Below, piece by piece: positions 1 to 8,005 of a stretch of DNA of 64,000 bases (positions are counted from its first letter, which is position 1; every line of letters starts with the position of its first letter). Source of the stretch: Candidatus Methylomirabilota bacterium (GTDB lineage: Bacteria > Methylomirabilota > Methylomirabilia > Rokubacteriales > CSP1-6). The DNA lies in NCBI GenBank assembly GCA_035764725.1, contig DASTYT010000013.1:1-64000 (forward strand). The letters run 5' to 3'. The notes beneath the pieces are model-generated. The model searched no databases and was not told where the DNA came from. It saw only the letters and a list, made by a program, of their open reading frames with translations. A program made the position numbers and the translations under genes.

Positions 1-417
1 CGCGGCGGCGGCATCGGCTGGGGCCTCCCCGCCACCCTCGGCGTCAAGCTCGCGCAGCCCGGCCGTCCGGTGGTGGGGCTCATCGGCGACGGCAGCGCCA
101 TGTACACGATCCAGGCGCTGTGGACGGCGTCGCACGACTCGATCCCGTGCGTGTATGTGATCTTCAACAACGCGTCCTATCGCATCCTCAAGCAGCGGAC
201 GCTCGCGCTGAAGGGCTTCTCCGCCGAGGACGATCAGTACGTGGGCATGGACCTCGTCAACCCGCGCATCGACTACGTGGGGATGGCCAAGGCGCTGGGC
301 GTGCCCGGTGAGATGGTGGAGAAGGGCGTGGACATCGGCGCGGCGGTGAAGCGCGGGCTCGCGTCCGGTGGTCCGTACCTGGTCGACGTCCACATCGACA
401 GCAACTTCAAGAACTGA
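1..417 (+). CDS. Thiamine-diphosphate-dependent decarboxylase, C-terminal fragment
   Basis: The frame is open from base 1 and ends at TGA 415-417, so only the last 138 residues of a gene that starts upstream are visible. They form the C-terminal ThDP-binding domain. GDG at fragment residues 29-31 and NN at 56-57 make the ThDP/Mg motif. The stretch GDGSAMYTIQALWTA is close to benzoylformate decarboxylase and acetolactate-synthase-like enzymes, which cleave or ligate 2-oxo acids. The SDR gene starts 4 bases downstream, so the two are probably co-transcribed; a keto or aldehyde product passed to the SDR is plausible. Family call is firm; substrate is unknown because the specificity-bearing N-terminal half is missing. 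Confidence 0.85.
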   Translation, partial: RGGGIGWGLPATLGVKLAQPGRPVVGLIGDGSAMYTIQALWTASHDSIPCVYVIFNNASYRILKQRTLALKGFSAEDDQYVGMDLVNPRIDYVGMAKALGVPGEMVEKGVDIGAAVKRGLASGGPYLVDVHIDSNFKN

Positions 418-421
418 GGCG

Positions 422-1192
422 ATGAGCGGCCGCCTCACGGGCAAGGTCGCCATCGTGGCGGGGGCCGGCTCGCGCGGGCCGGGCCTCGGCAACGGCAAGG
501 CCGCCGCCATCCTCTTCGCCCGCGAGGGCGCGGCCGTCCTCTGCGTGGACGCGCAGCTCGGTCGCGCGGAGGAGACCGTCGGCATCATCAAGGGCGAGGG
601 CGGCACCGCCACCGCCTTCGCCGCCGACGTCACCCGCGCCGCCGACTGCCGGGCCATGGTCGCGGCCGCGGTGGAGCGCCACGGCGGGCTCCACGTCCTC
701 CACAACAACGTGGGCATCGAGTCCCGCAAGAACGTGCTCGAGACGACCGAGGAGGACTGGGACCGCGTGATGGCGGTGGACCTCAAGTCGATGCTGCTCG
801 CCACCCAGGCGGCGATTCCCGCCATGGCCGAGCGCCGCGGCGGCGCGATCATCTGCGTCTCGTCGGTCGCCGCCCTGCGGGGTCACGGCCGCACCGCCTA
901 CGCCGCGGCCAAGGCCGGTGTCATCGGCTTCGTCCGAAGTGTGGCCGCCCAGGTGGGCCGTCAGGGCATCCGCGTGAACGCGATCGCGCCCGGCATGGTC
1001 TGGACGCCGATGGTGGAGGACCTCGGGCCGGAGGCACGCGAGCGGCGGCGCAAGGCGAGCCCGCTCGGCACCGAGGGCACCGGCTGGGACGTAGGCTGGG
1101 CGGCGGTGTTCCTCGCGTCCGACGAATCGCGCTGGATCACCGGGCAGACGCTCGTGGTAGACGGCGGCGTCACCTTGACCACCGCCCATTGA
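422..1192 (+). CDS. SDR-family oxidoreductase
   Basis: A 256-residue short-chain dehydrogenase, the usual length. I chose ATG 422, just after the stop of the upstream gene and behind a GAGGCG-like ribosome site, rather than an in-frame start further upstream inside that gene. The Rossmann entry is a stretched glycine motif, GAGSRGPGLGNG, around residues 14-25. NNVG lies at 95-98 in place of NNAG, and the catalytic set is S147, Y160 and K164. It should be an NAD(P)-dependent alcohol or 3-oxoacyl reductase. It sits between a ThDP enzyme and an LLM oxidoreductase, which suggests a small catabolic operon. The substrate cannot be read from the sequence. Confidence 0.9.
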   Translation: MSGRLTGKVAIVAGAGSRGPGLGNGKAAAILFAREGAAVLCVDAQLGRAEETVGIIKGEGGTATAFAADVTRAADCRAMVAAAVERHGGLHVLHNNVGIESRKNVLETTEEDWDRVMAVDLKSMLLATQAAIPAMAERRGGAIICVSSVAALRGHGRTAYAAAKAGVIGFVRSVAAQVGRQGIRVNAIAPGMVWTPMVEDLGPEARERRRKASPLGTEGTGWDVGWAAVFLASDESRWITGQTLVVDGGVTLTTAH

Positions 1193-1205
1193 AGAGAGGG
1201 ATGCG

Positions 1206-2153
1206 ATGGCCATGACCTTCGGCATTCACGTGGGACATCTCGGCGGACCCATGGACGAGCTGCGCAAGCTCTGGCGCTTCGCCGACGGCGCCGGCTTCGA
1301 CTGGACCTCGGTGGCCGACCACTTCCAGGAGAGCCCGCCGCAGGGCGGCGACGGCGACTGCTTCGAAGCCATCGCGTCCTATACCGCCATGGCCATGGAG
1401 ACCACGCGGGTGCGGCTCGGCGCGCTCGTCTTCTGCGTGAACTACCGCAACCCCGGGCTCCTCGCGAAGTCGCTGTGCACGATCGACCACATCTCCGGCG
1501 GCCGCGTCGAGTGCGGCATCGGCGCGGGCTGGCACGAGGCGGAGTACCGCGGCTTCGGCATCCCCTTCGAGCGCATCGGCATCCGCGAGGATCAGCTCGA
1601 AGAGGCGGTGCAGATCCTGCGCCTGTTGTTCGACCAGAAGGTCTCGAGCTTCGACGGCAAGCACTTCAAGCTGGTGGACGCCCGCTGCAATCCCAAGCCG
1701 CTGCAGAAGCGCCTTCGTATCTGGATCGGCGGGCAGGGCGAGAAGCGGACGCTCCGCGCGGCCGCTCGGTATGCCGACGGCTGGAACGCGCCCTACATCG
1801 ACCCGAAGGTGTGGGCGGCCAAGAACGCCGTGCTCGACGACTGGTGCGCGAAGGAAGGACGCGATCCCCGCGCGGTGCTCCGCAGCGTCAACGTGGGCTT
1901 CTACCTGGGCGCGGACGCCGCCGGCGCCGCGCGCGGCGAGGCCCTCTACCTCAAGCACTGGGGCGCCAACAATCCGCGGGGCGGCTTCTTCCGCGGCACG
2001 CCCAAGGACGTCATCGGGATGTGCGAGGCGTATCAGAAGGCGGGCGTCCACCGCCTGAACATCGCGCTGCGCGAGGGGCCCTACGACTGGGAGGCCCTCC
2101 AGGCCTTCGCGGAGGTGGTGCTTCCCGCCTTCGGGATCCGGCGCCCGGCCTAG
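1206..2153 (+). CDS. LLM-class (luciferase-like) flavin or F420 oxidoreductase
   Basis: A 315-residue single-domain TIM-barrel protein of the luciferase-like monooxygenase superfamily. The N-terminus FGIHVGHLGG and the block ISGGRVECGIGAGWHEAEY (around residues 97-115) are typical of the F420-dependent LLM branch. FMN use cannot be excluded. Such enzymes oxidise or reduce alcohols, imines or C-H bonds. ATG 1206 follows a GAGAGGG ribosome site. The gene lies 13 bases after the SDR on the same strand. Its TAG stop overlaps the stop of the convergent receiver gene: the single CTAG at 2150-2153 ends both reading frames. Confidence 0.85.
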   Translation: MAMTFGIHVGHLGGPMDELRKLWRFADGAGFDWTSVADHFQESPPQGGDGDCFEAIASYTAMAMETTRVRLGALVFCVNYRNPGLLAKSLCTIDHISGGRVECGIGAGWHEAEYRGFGIPFERIGIREDQLEEAVQILRLLFDQKVSSFDGKHFKLVDARCNPKPLQKRLRIWIGGQGEKRTLRAAARYADGWNAPYIDPKVWAAKNAVLDDWCAKEGRDPRAVLRSVNVGFYLGADAAGAARGEALYLKHWGANNPRGGFFRGTPKDVIGMCEAYQKAGVHRLNIALREGPYDWEALQAFAEVVLPAFGIRRPA

Positions 2154-2587
2154 GTGGGGTCGGAGGGCGGGGCGGCCGCGGAGGCGCTGGCGCGGCCGCG
2201 CGGCGGCGCGTCGATCAACGCCCGCACCTTCGTGAGGAAGACCTCCAGATCGAAGGGCTTGGAGATGAAGTCGGCGAGGGCGTTCGCGAGCGCGCTCGGC
2301 GAGTAGATGTTGCTGGCGAACGCCGACATGTAGAGGATGCGCAGGTCGGGCCACTTCTGGGCGAGGGTGCGCCCGAGCTCCTGGCCGCTCATCTCCGGCA
2401 TCACCATGTCGGTGACCACGAGGTCGATGCTGCCGGCGTGGCTGCTGGCGATGCTGACGGCCTCGACGCCGTTGCCCGCGGGGAGCACGGTGTAGCCGAG
2501 CCCGCCGAGCAGCTCGGAGAGGACGGCGCGGACGCCCTCCTCGTCCTCGACGAGCAAGATGGTGCCGCGAGCCGGCGCCTCCGCCAT
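2150..2587 (-). CDS. Stand-alone response-regulator receiver protein
   Basis: A 145-residue protein made of one CheY-like receiver domain plus a short Ala/Pro-rich tail. The acidic cluster is E14-D15-E16, the phosphoacceptor is D60 in VVTDMVMP, the switch residue is S88 and the conserved lysine is K110 in ISKPF. No output domain is present and no histidine kinase lies in the window. It could act as a phosphorelay intermediate or by protein contact. ATG 2587 is preceded by TATGGT only six bases upstream, which suggests a leaderless mRNA. It is divergent from the citrate synthase gene. Confidence 0.88.
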   Translation of the reverse strand: MAEAPARGTILLVEDEEGVRAVLSELLGGLGYTVLPAGNGVEAVSIASSHAGSIDLVVTDMVMPEMSGQELGRTLAQKWPDLRILYMSAFASNIYSPSALANALADFISKPFDLEVFLTKVRALIDAPPRGRASASAAAPPSDPT

Positions 2588-2593
2588 GCATCT

Positions 2594-2599
2594 ACCATA
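2594..2599 (-). promoter_or_regulatory. Candidate -10 box (TATGGT) of the receiver gene
   Basis: TATGGT on the minus strand ends six bases before the ATG at 2587. Transcription would start at or within a few bases of the start codon, leaving no room for a Shine-Dalgarno site. No convincing -35 was found at the right distance. Confidence 0.35.
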
Positions 2600-2605
2600 T
2601 CAGGG

Positions 2606-2634
2606 TTGCGTCCAATACCGCGCCGGTATAGCGT
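2606..2634 (+). promoter_or_regulatory. Candidate sigma70-like promoter of the citrate synthase operon
   Basis: TTGCGT at 2606-2611 and TAGCGT at 2629-2634 are 17 bases apart, in the 68-base gap between divergent genes. The ribosome site GGGAG lies at 2643-2647 before ATG 2656. The match to consensus is only partial. Confidence 0.3.
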
Positions 2635-2655
2635 TTCGTGACGGGAGACCCCACC

Positions 2656-3786
2656 ATGACCGAGGGCAGCACGCTCATCCGCGGGCTCGAAGGCGTCGTT
2701 GCCGCCGAGACCAAGCTCTGCGATCTGGACGGCCGGAACGGCCGCCTCGCCTACTGCGGCTACGACATCGACGAGCTGGCGCGCCAGGCGACCTTCGAGG
2801 AGGTGTGCTACCTGCTCTGGCACGGCGAGCTGCCGAACAAGTCGCAGCTCGACCGCTTCCAGGTCGAGTTGATCGGGGCGCGCAACATCCCGCCCGCGCT
2901 CGTGGACGCGTACCGGCTGATGCCGCGCGACACCGATCCCATGCGCGTGCTCCAGGCGTCGGTGGCCGTCCTGGGCATGCACGACGCGGACGCTACCGAC
3001 AACTCGCGCGCGGCCAACCTCCGCAAGTCGCTGCGTCTCACCAGCCAGTTCGCCACCGCGATCTGCGCGCATCACCGGGTGCGGAGCGGCGAGACGCCGG
3101 TGCCGCCGGCGTCCGACCTGTCGCATGCCGCGAACTTCCTCTACATGCTCACGGGCAAGCGGCCCACCGACGTCGTGACCAAGGCCCTGGACGCGAGCCT
3201 CACCCTCTACGCCGAGCACGAGCTGAACGCCTCCACGTTCACCACGCGCGTCATCGCGGCCACGCTCTCCGACATGCACTCGGCGGTGGCGGGCGGGGTG
3301 GGCGCCCTCAAGGGCACGCTGCACGGCGGGGCCGGCGAGGCGGTGATGCGCACGCTCATCGAGATCGGCCGCGTGGACAACGTCGAGCCGTGGTCCGACA
3401 AGGCCCTCGCCGCGAAGCGGCGGCTCATGGGCTTCGGCCATCGCGTGTACACCGCGGGCGACCCGCGCGCGGCCATCCTGCGCGGCATGGCGGAGGCGGC
3501 CTGCCGCCAGTCCGGCCAGGGCATGTGGTACGACATGGCGGTGCGCCTGCACGCGAAGATCCACGGCGTGAAGAAGCTCATCCCCAACGTGGACTTCTAC
3601 TCGGCACCGCTGTTCTACTCGATCGGCATCCCGGTGGATCTGTTCACGCCCGTCATCGCCGCCGCGCGCATCGCGGGCTGGACGGCCAACCTCCTCGAGC
3701 AGTACGACGACAACCGCCTCATCCGGCCGCGGGCCGACTACAAGGGCTACGCCCGCCGCGCGTACCACCCGGTTGACAAGCGCTAG
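2656..3786 (+). CDS. Citrate synthase / 2-methylcitrate synthase
   Basis: A 376-residue short-form citrate synthase that condenses acetyl-CoA or propionyl-CoA with oxaloacetate. All key residues are visible: H188 in AEHELNAST, H223 in TLHGGA, H262 in GFGHRVY and D313 in NVDFYSAP. I chose ATG 2656 with GGGAG upstream over an in-frame GTG at 2638. The length and the run RVYTAGDPR are those of the small citrate/methylcitrate synthases. The next two genes are an aconitase and PrpF, the isomerase of the methylcitrate cycle, so 2-methylcitrate synthase (PrpC) activity is likely. Citrate synthase activity is equally possible from sequence alone. Confidence 0.93.
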   Translation: MTEGSTLIRGLEGVVAAETKLCDLDGRNGRLAYCGYDIDELARQATFEEVCYLLWHGELPNKSQLDRFQVELIGARNIPPALVDAYRLMPRDTDPMRVLQASVAVLGMHDADATDNSRAANLRKSLRLTSQFATAICAHHRVRSGETPVPPASDLSHAANFLYMLTGKRPTDVVTKALDASLTLYAEHELNASTFTTRVIAATLSDMHSAVAGGVGALKGTLHGGAGEAVMRTLIEIGRVDNVEPWSDKALAAKRRLMGFGHRVYTAGDPRAAILRGMAEAACRQSGQGMWYDMAVRLHAKIHGVKKLIPNVDFYSAPLFYSIGIPVDLFTPVIAAARIAGWTANLLEQYDDNRLIRPRADYKGYARRAYHPVDKR

Positions 3787-5716
3787 CAGCCTCACCCAGA
3801 AGCTGATCGCGTCCCACCTGGTGGCGGGCAAGCCTGTCGCCGGCGACGAGATCGGGCTCCGCGTGGATCAGTGCCTGCTCACCGACACCAACGGGGGCAT
3901 GGCGTGGCTGCAGTTCGAGGCGATGGGCTTCCCCCGCGTGAAGCCGCCGAGGGTGGTCACCTACATCGACCACAACGTCTATCAGACCGACTCGCGCAAC
4001 ACCGACGATCACCGGTACCTGCAGACGGTGGCGCGGCGCTACGGCTCGTGGTTCTCCAAGCCCGGCAACGGGATCTGCCATCAGGTGCACTTCGAGACGT
4101 TCAGCGTGCCCGGGCAGTTCGTGCTGGGCACGGACAGTCACACGCCCCTCTGCGGCTCGACGGGCATGCTCGCCATCGGCGCGGGCGGGCTCGACGTGGC
4201 GGTGGCGATGGGCGGCGGCGCCTACTACCTGCCGATGCCGAAGGTCGTGCAGGTGTGGCTCACCGGCGCGCTTCCGGCGTGGGTGCACGCCAAGGACGTG
4301 ATCCTGGAGCTCTTGCGCCGCTACACGGTACGCGGCGGGAGCGGGAAGATCTTCGAGTACGCCGGACCGGGCGCGGCCGCCCTCTCCCTGCCCCAGCGCG
4401 CCACCATCTGCAACATGGGCGCGGAGCTGACCCTGACCACCAGCGTGTTCCCCTCCGACGAGGAGACCCGCCGCTACCTCACGCTGCTCGGCCGCGAGCG
4501 CGAGTGGACGCCGCTCAGCGCGGATCCGCAGGCGGAGTACGACGAGCGCATCGAGCTGGACCTCTCGACGCTGGAGCCGCTCGTGGCGCTGCCCGCCTCG
4601 CCGGACAAGGTGGTGCCGGTGGGCGAGGTCGCGGGCACCGCCCTCGAGCAGGTCATGGTGGGCTCCTGCACCAACTCCTCGTGGGAGGACATGTGGGCGG
4701 TCGCGCGCGCGGTGCGCGGCGAGCGCGTGGCGCCGAACGTCTCCTTCGTGGTGTTCCCGGGCAGTAGCCGCATCCTCGAGATCATGGCGCGGGAGGGCCT
4801 CCTTACCGATCTGCTCGCCGCCGGCGCCACGGTATCGGAACCCACCTGCGGCTCCTGCGCGGGCATCGGCCACGTGCCCGCCGCAGGCGGCAAGAGCCTG
4901 CGCGCGTTCAACCGGAACTTCCCGGGGCGCAGCGGGGTCAAGGACGACCAGATCTATCTCTGCTCGCCGCTCACCGCGGCCGCTTCCGCGCTGACCGGCG
5001 TGATCACGGATCCCCGCACGCGCGGCGCCGCCCCGACCCGGCAGTATCCCTCCTCCCTCACCGCGTCGGACGCCGGGCTGCTCCCGCCGGCCTCGACGGC
5101 GGACGCGGCGGCCACCGAGGTGCTGAAGGGCCCCAACATCAAGCCGGTGCCGCGGGGGAAACCCGTGGACGCGTCGCTCCGCGCCACCGTGCTGCTGAAG
5201 CTCGGTGACAAGGTCTCCACCGACGACATCTCGCCGTCGGGCACCGCCGCGCTGGTGTTCCGTTCCAACGTGCCGGCCATCTCGGAGTTCACCTTCAAGA
5301 ACGTGGACGCGGACTTCGTGGTACGGGCCCGCGCGGCCGGCGACAGCGTGCTGGTGGGCGGCGAGATCTACGGGCAGGGATCCTCGCGCGAGGCCGCGGT
5401 GCTGTCACCGCTGCATCTCGGCGTGCGCGCGGTGCTGGCCAAGAGCTTCGCGCGCATCCACCGCGCCAACCTCATCAACTGGGGACTCGTGCCGCTCGAG
5501 TTCGAGAATGCTGCGGACTACGAGGACATCGGCCGGGACGACGTGCTGCAGTTTCCCGATCTGCGCGACGCCCTCGAGGCCGGGCGCCGCGTCGCCGTCG
5601 TCAATGAGCGCTCGGGGCGGACCTTCCATGCCCGCTGCGTCCTGACGCCGCGCGAGCGCAACCTCCTGCTCGCGGGCGGCCTGCTCGCCCAGACCGCCGC
5701 CGGAGGATCGCGATGA
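3773..5716 (+). CDS. Aconitate hydratase, Aquifex-type
   Basis: A 647-residue aconitase-superfamily protein. The [4Fe-4S] ligands are C299 in GSCTNSS and C359 and C362 in CGSCAG. DSHT near residue 122 and the C-terminal swivel motifs (TDDISPSGTA, GQGSSREAA) complete the fold. It is much shorter than AcnA or AcnB and resembles the Aquifex-type aconitase. I placed the start at TTG 3773, inside the end of the citrate synthase gene (14-base overlap), because the conserved LTQKLIASHLVAG begins right after it and the next usable start would cut into that block. It should dehydrate and rehydrate citrate or a methylated homologue. It is translationally coupled on both sides. Confidence 0.92.
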   Translation: MTSASSLTQKLIASHLVAGKPVAGDEIGLRVDQCLLTDTNGGMAWLQFEAMGFPRVKPPRVVTYIDHNVYQTDSRNTDDHRYLQTVARRYGSWFSKPGNGICHQVHFETFSVPGQFVLGTDSHTPLCGSTGMLAIGAGGLDVAVAMGGGAYYLPMPKVVQVWLTGALPAWVHAKDVILELLRRYTVRGGSGKIFEYAGPGAAALSLPQRATICNMGAELTLTTSVFPSDEETRRYLTLLGREREWTPLSADPQAEYDERIELDLSTLEPLVALPASPDKVVPVGEVAGTALEQVMVGSCTNSSWEDMWAVARAVRGERVAPNVSFVVFPGSSRILEIMAREGLLTDLLAAGATVSEPTCGSCAGIGHVPAAGGKSLRAFNRNFPGRSGVKDDQIYLCSPLTAAASALTGVITDPRTRGAAPTRQYPSSLTASDAGLLPPASTADAAATEVLKGPNIKPVPRGKPVDASLRATVLLKLGDKVSTDDISPSGTAALVFRSNVPAISEFTFKNVDADFVVRARAAGDSVLVGGEIYGQGSSREAAVLSPLHLGVRAVLAKSFARIHRANLINWGLVPLEFENAADYEDIGRDDVLQFPDLRDALEAGRRVAVVNERSGRTFHARCVLTPRERNLLLAGGLLAQTAAGGSR

Positions 5717-6813
5717 CTCAGCGCCGCATCCCCGCCGTCTACATGCGCGGCGGCACCAGCCGCTGCCTGGTCTTCCACGAGCGCGATCTGCCGCCGGCCG
5801 GGCGCGACCGCGACGCGATCCTCCTCGCCGCGCTCGGCAGCCCCGATCCCAGCGGCCGTCAGCTCGACGGTCTCGGTGGCGGCATCTCGTCGCTGTCCAA
5901 GGCGGTGATCATCGGCCCCTCGACCATGCCGGGCGCCGACGTCGACTACACCTTCGCCCAGATCGAGGTGCGGAAGCCCGAGGTGGACTACACGGGCAAC
6001 TGCGGCAACTGCTCGTCCGCCGTCGGCCCCTTCGCAATCGAGGAGCGGTTGGTGCCCGCGCGCGAGGGCGAGACGGTGGTGCGCATCCACAACACCAACA
6101 CGAAGAAGCTGATCGTCGCACGGGTGCCCGTGCAGGGCGGCGAGCCGCGCGTCCGGGGCGACTTCGACCTCCCCGGCGTGGCCGGCCTCGGCGCCCGCAT
6201 CGCGCTCGACTTCGTCGAGCCGGGCGGCGCGGGCACGGGGCGCCTCCTGCCCACCGGTCGCCCGCGCGACACCGTCGAGGGTGTCGAGGCCTCCCTGGTG
6301 GACGCCTCCATTCCCATGGTGTTCGTGCGCGCGCGCGACCTCGGCCTCCAAGGCACGGAGTCGCCCACCGCGATGGACGGCGATGCCGCCCTGTGCGCAC
6401 GGCTCGAGGCGATCCGCGTCGTCGCGGCCAAGCTCATGGGCATTTCCGGCAGCGCGGCCACGCCCAAGATCGCGGTGGTCACCGCGCCCGTCCCCTTCAC
6501 CGCCCTCGACGGCGTGGCGTACGACGGGGGCGCCTCGGACGTGGTGGGGCGCGCGATCTCCATGGGCAACTGCCATCGCGCGTTCCCGCTCACCTCATCG
6601 ATGTGTCTCGCCGTGGCCGCGCGCATCGAGGGCAGCCTCGTCCACGAGGTCTCGACGGCCAAGCCGGGCGCGGACGTGCGCCTCGGTCATCCCTCCGGCG
6701 TGCTTCCGCTGGACGCCGCTGTCACGCGGCCGGGCGGCGACTATCACGCGGAGCGGGTGACCGTGTACCGGACGGCCCGGCGGCTCATGGAAGGGTGGGT
6801 CCGCATTCCGTGA
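5713..6813 (+). CDS. prpF: PrpF-family 2-methylaconitate isomerase
   Basis: A 366-residue member of the PrpF (DUF453) isomerases, with two diaminopimelate-epimerase-like halves. The N-terminal MRGGTSR (residues 11-17) and the block GNCGNCSSAVGPFAI (near residue 96) are family signatures; the cysteine in NCGNCSS is placed as in the family. PrpF converts trans-2-methylaconitate to the cis form, which an aconitase then hydrates. It overlaps the aconitase gene by ATGA. Together with the synthase it points to a methylcitrate-like pathway, although PrpD and methylisocitrate lyase are not in the window. Other PrpF homologues isomerise related aconitates, so the substrate is inferred. Confidence 0.9.
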   Translation: MTQRRIPAVYMRGGTSRCLVFHERDLPPAGRDRDAILLAALGSPDPSGRQLDGLGGGISSLSKAVIIGPSTMPGADVDYTFAQIEVRKPEVDYTGNCGNCSSAVGPFAIEERLVPAREGETVVRIHNTNTKKLIVARVPVQGGEPRVRGDFDLPGVAGLGARIALDFVEPGGAGTGRLLPTGRPRDTVEGVEASLVDASIPMVFVRARDLGLQGTESPTAMDGDAALCARLEAIRVVAAKLMGISGSAATPKIAVVTAPVPFTALDGVAYDGGASDVVGRAISMGNCHRAFPLTSSMCLAVAARIEGSLVHEVSTAKPGADVRLGHPSGVLPLDAAVTRPGGDYHAERVTVYRTARRLMEGWVRIP

Positions 6814-6841
6814 TCGATCGCCGGAGGTTTCTGGCGGCAAG

Positions 6842-7993
6842 GTGAGCGCCCTCTTCACGCCCGAGCACGAGATGCTCCGGAAGAGCATCCGCGCCTTCGT
6901 CGAGAAGGAGGTCACGCCGTTCGTCCCGGAGTGGGAGAGCGCCGGCCGGATCCCGCGCGCCTTCTGGCGGCGGCTGGGCGAGCTCGGGTTCCTCGGCCTC
7001 GAGTTCCCCCCGGAATACGGCGGCGCCGGCGGCGACTTCCTCTCGAGCGTGGTGCTGGGCGAGGAGATGGCGCGCTGCCGCTCCGGAGGCGTGGCCTTCA
7101 GCGTGCTCGTGCACACCGACATGTCCTCACCCTGGCTCACCCGCTACGGCACCGACGCGCAGAAGGCGAAGTATCTCCCCGGCATCATCGCGGGCGACAC
7201 GGTGTGCGCGCTCGGCATCACGGAGCCGGGGACCGGGTCGGACATGGCCGCCCTCACCACGCGCGCCGTCAAGAACGGCGACCGCTACCGCCTCACCGGC
7301 AGCAAGATCTTCATCACCAACGGCGTCTACGGCGACCTCTACTTCGTGGCCGCGCGCACGGGGCCGGGCACCCCCGAGCGGCGTCACGACGGAATCTCGA
7401 TGTTCCTCGTCGAGCGCGGGTGGCCCGGCTTCACGGTGAGCCGCAAGCTCGACAAGATGGGCATGCGCGCCTCCGACACCGCCGAGCTGGCCTTTCAGGA
7501 GTGCCCGGTGCCGGCGGAGAACCTGCTCGGCGTGGAGGGCCGCGGCTTCCAGCAGCTCGCGACCGGGCTGCAGCGCGAGCGCCTGATGGCCGCGGTGCTG
7601 GCCCTCTCCGGCGCCGCCCAGGCGCTCGAGGACACGGTGGCCTATCTCGGCGAGCGCCAGGCCTTCGGCGAGCCGCTCGCGCGCAAGCAGGCGCTGCGCC
7701 ACCAGGTGGTGGACATGGCGACGGAGATCGAGGCCGCGCGCCAGCTCCTCTACCACGCAGTGGCGTCCTACGTCGCCGGAGACGACGCCGCCCTCCACGT
7801 CTCCATGGCCAAGCTCTTCGCCACCGAGGTGGCCAATCGCGTGGCGTACGCGGCGGTGCAGCTCCACGGCGGCTACGTATACATGCGCGAGTTCCCGGTG
7901 GAGGGCTTCTTCCGCGACGTGCGGCTATGGACGATCGCCTCCGGGACGTCCGAGATCATGAAGGAGATCATCGCCAAGAAGCTCCTGTCGTGA
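6842..7993 (+). CDS. Acyl-CoA dehydrogenase (isovaleryl-type catalytic base)
   Basis: A 383-residue FAD-dependent acyl-CoA dehydrogenase starting at GTG 6842. CALGITEPGTGSDMAAL and ITNG mark the FAD and substrate domain. The usual catalytic glutamate of the YEGT motif is replaced: the sequence reads IASGTSEI. A glutamate is present instead at E246 in LQRERL, the position used by isovaleryl-CoA and long-chain dehydrogenases. It should introduce a 2,3 double bond into a branched or long acyl-CoA and pass electrons to ETF. It follows prpF by 28 bases and may feed that module with propionyl-CoA-generating substrates. Confidence 0.92.
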   Translation: MSALFTPEHEMLRKSIRAFVEKEVTPFVPEWESAGRIPRAFWRRLGELGFLGLEFPPEYGGAGGDFLSSVVLGEEMARCRSGGVAFSVLVHTDMSSPWLTRYGTDAQKAKYLPGIIAGDTVCALGITEPGTGSDMAALTTRAVKNGDRYRLTGSKIFITNGVYGDLYFVAARTGPGTPERRHDGISMFLVERGWPGFTVSRKLDKMGMRASDTAELAFQECPVPAENLLGVEGRGFQQLATGLQRERLMAAVLALSGAAQALEDTVAYLGERQAFGEPLARKQALRHQVVDMATEIEAARQLLYHAVASYVAGDDAALHVSMAKLFATEVANRVAYAAVQLHGGYVYMREFPVEGFFRDVRLWTIASGTSEIMKEIIAKKLLS

Positions 7994-8005
7994 GGAGACC
8001 CTGAC

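Noticed and set aside
1170..2591. Minus-strand open frame of 473 codons antisense to the LLM gene
   Set aside because: It is Arg/Gly/Ala-rich with no motif and lies opposite two well-supported genes (LLM and receiver). Long antisense frames are expected at this GC content.
3773..3850. A downstream start (GTG or ATG) for the aconitase
   Set aside because: It would remove the conserved LTQKLIASHLVAG start of the family; TTG 3773 is coupled to the synthase stop.
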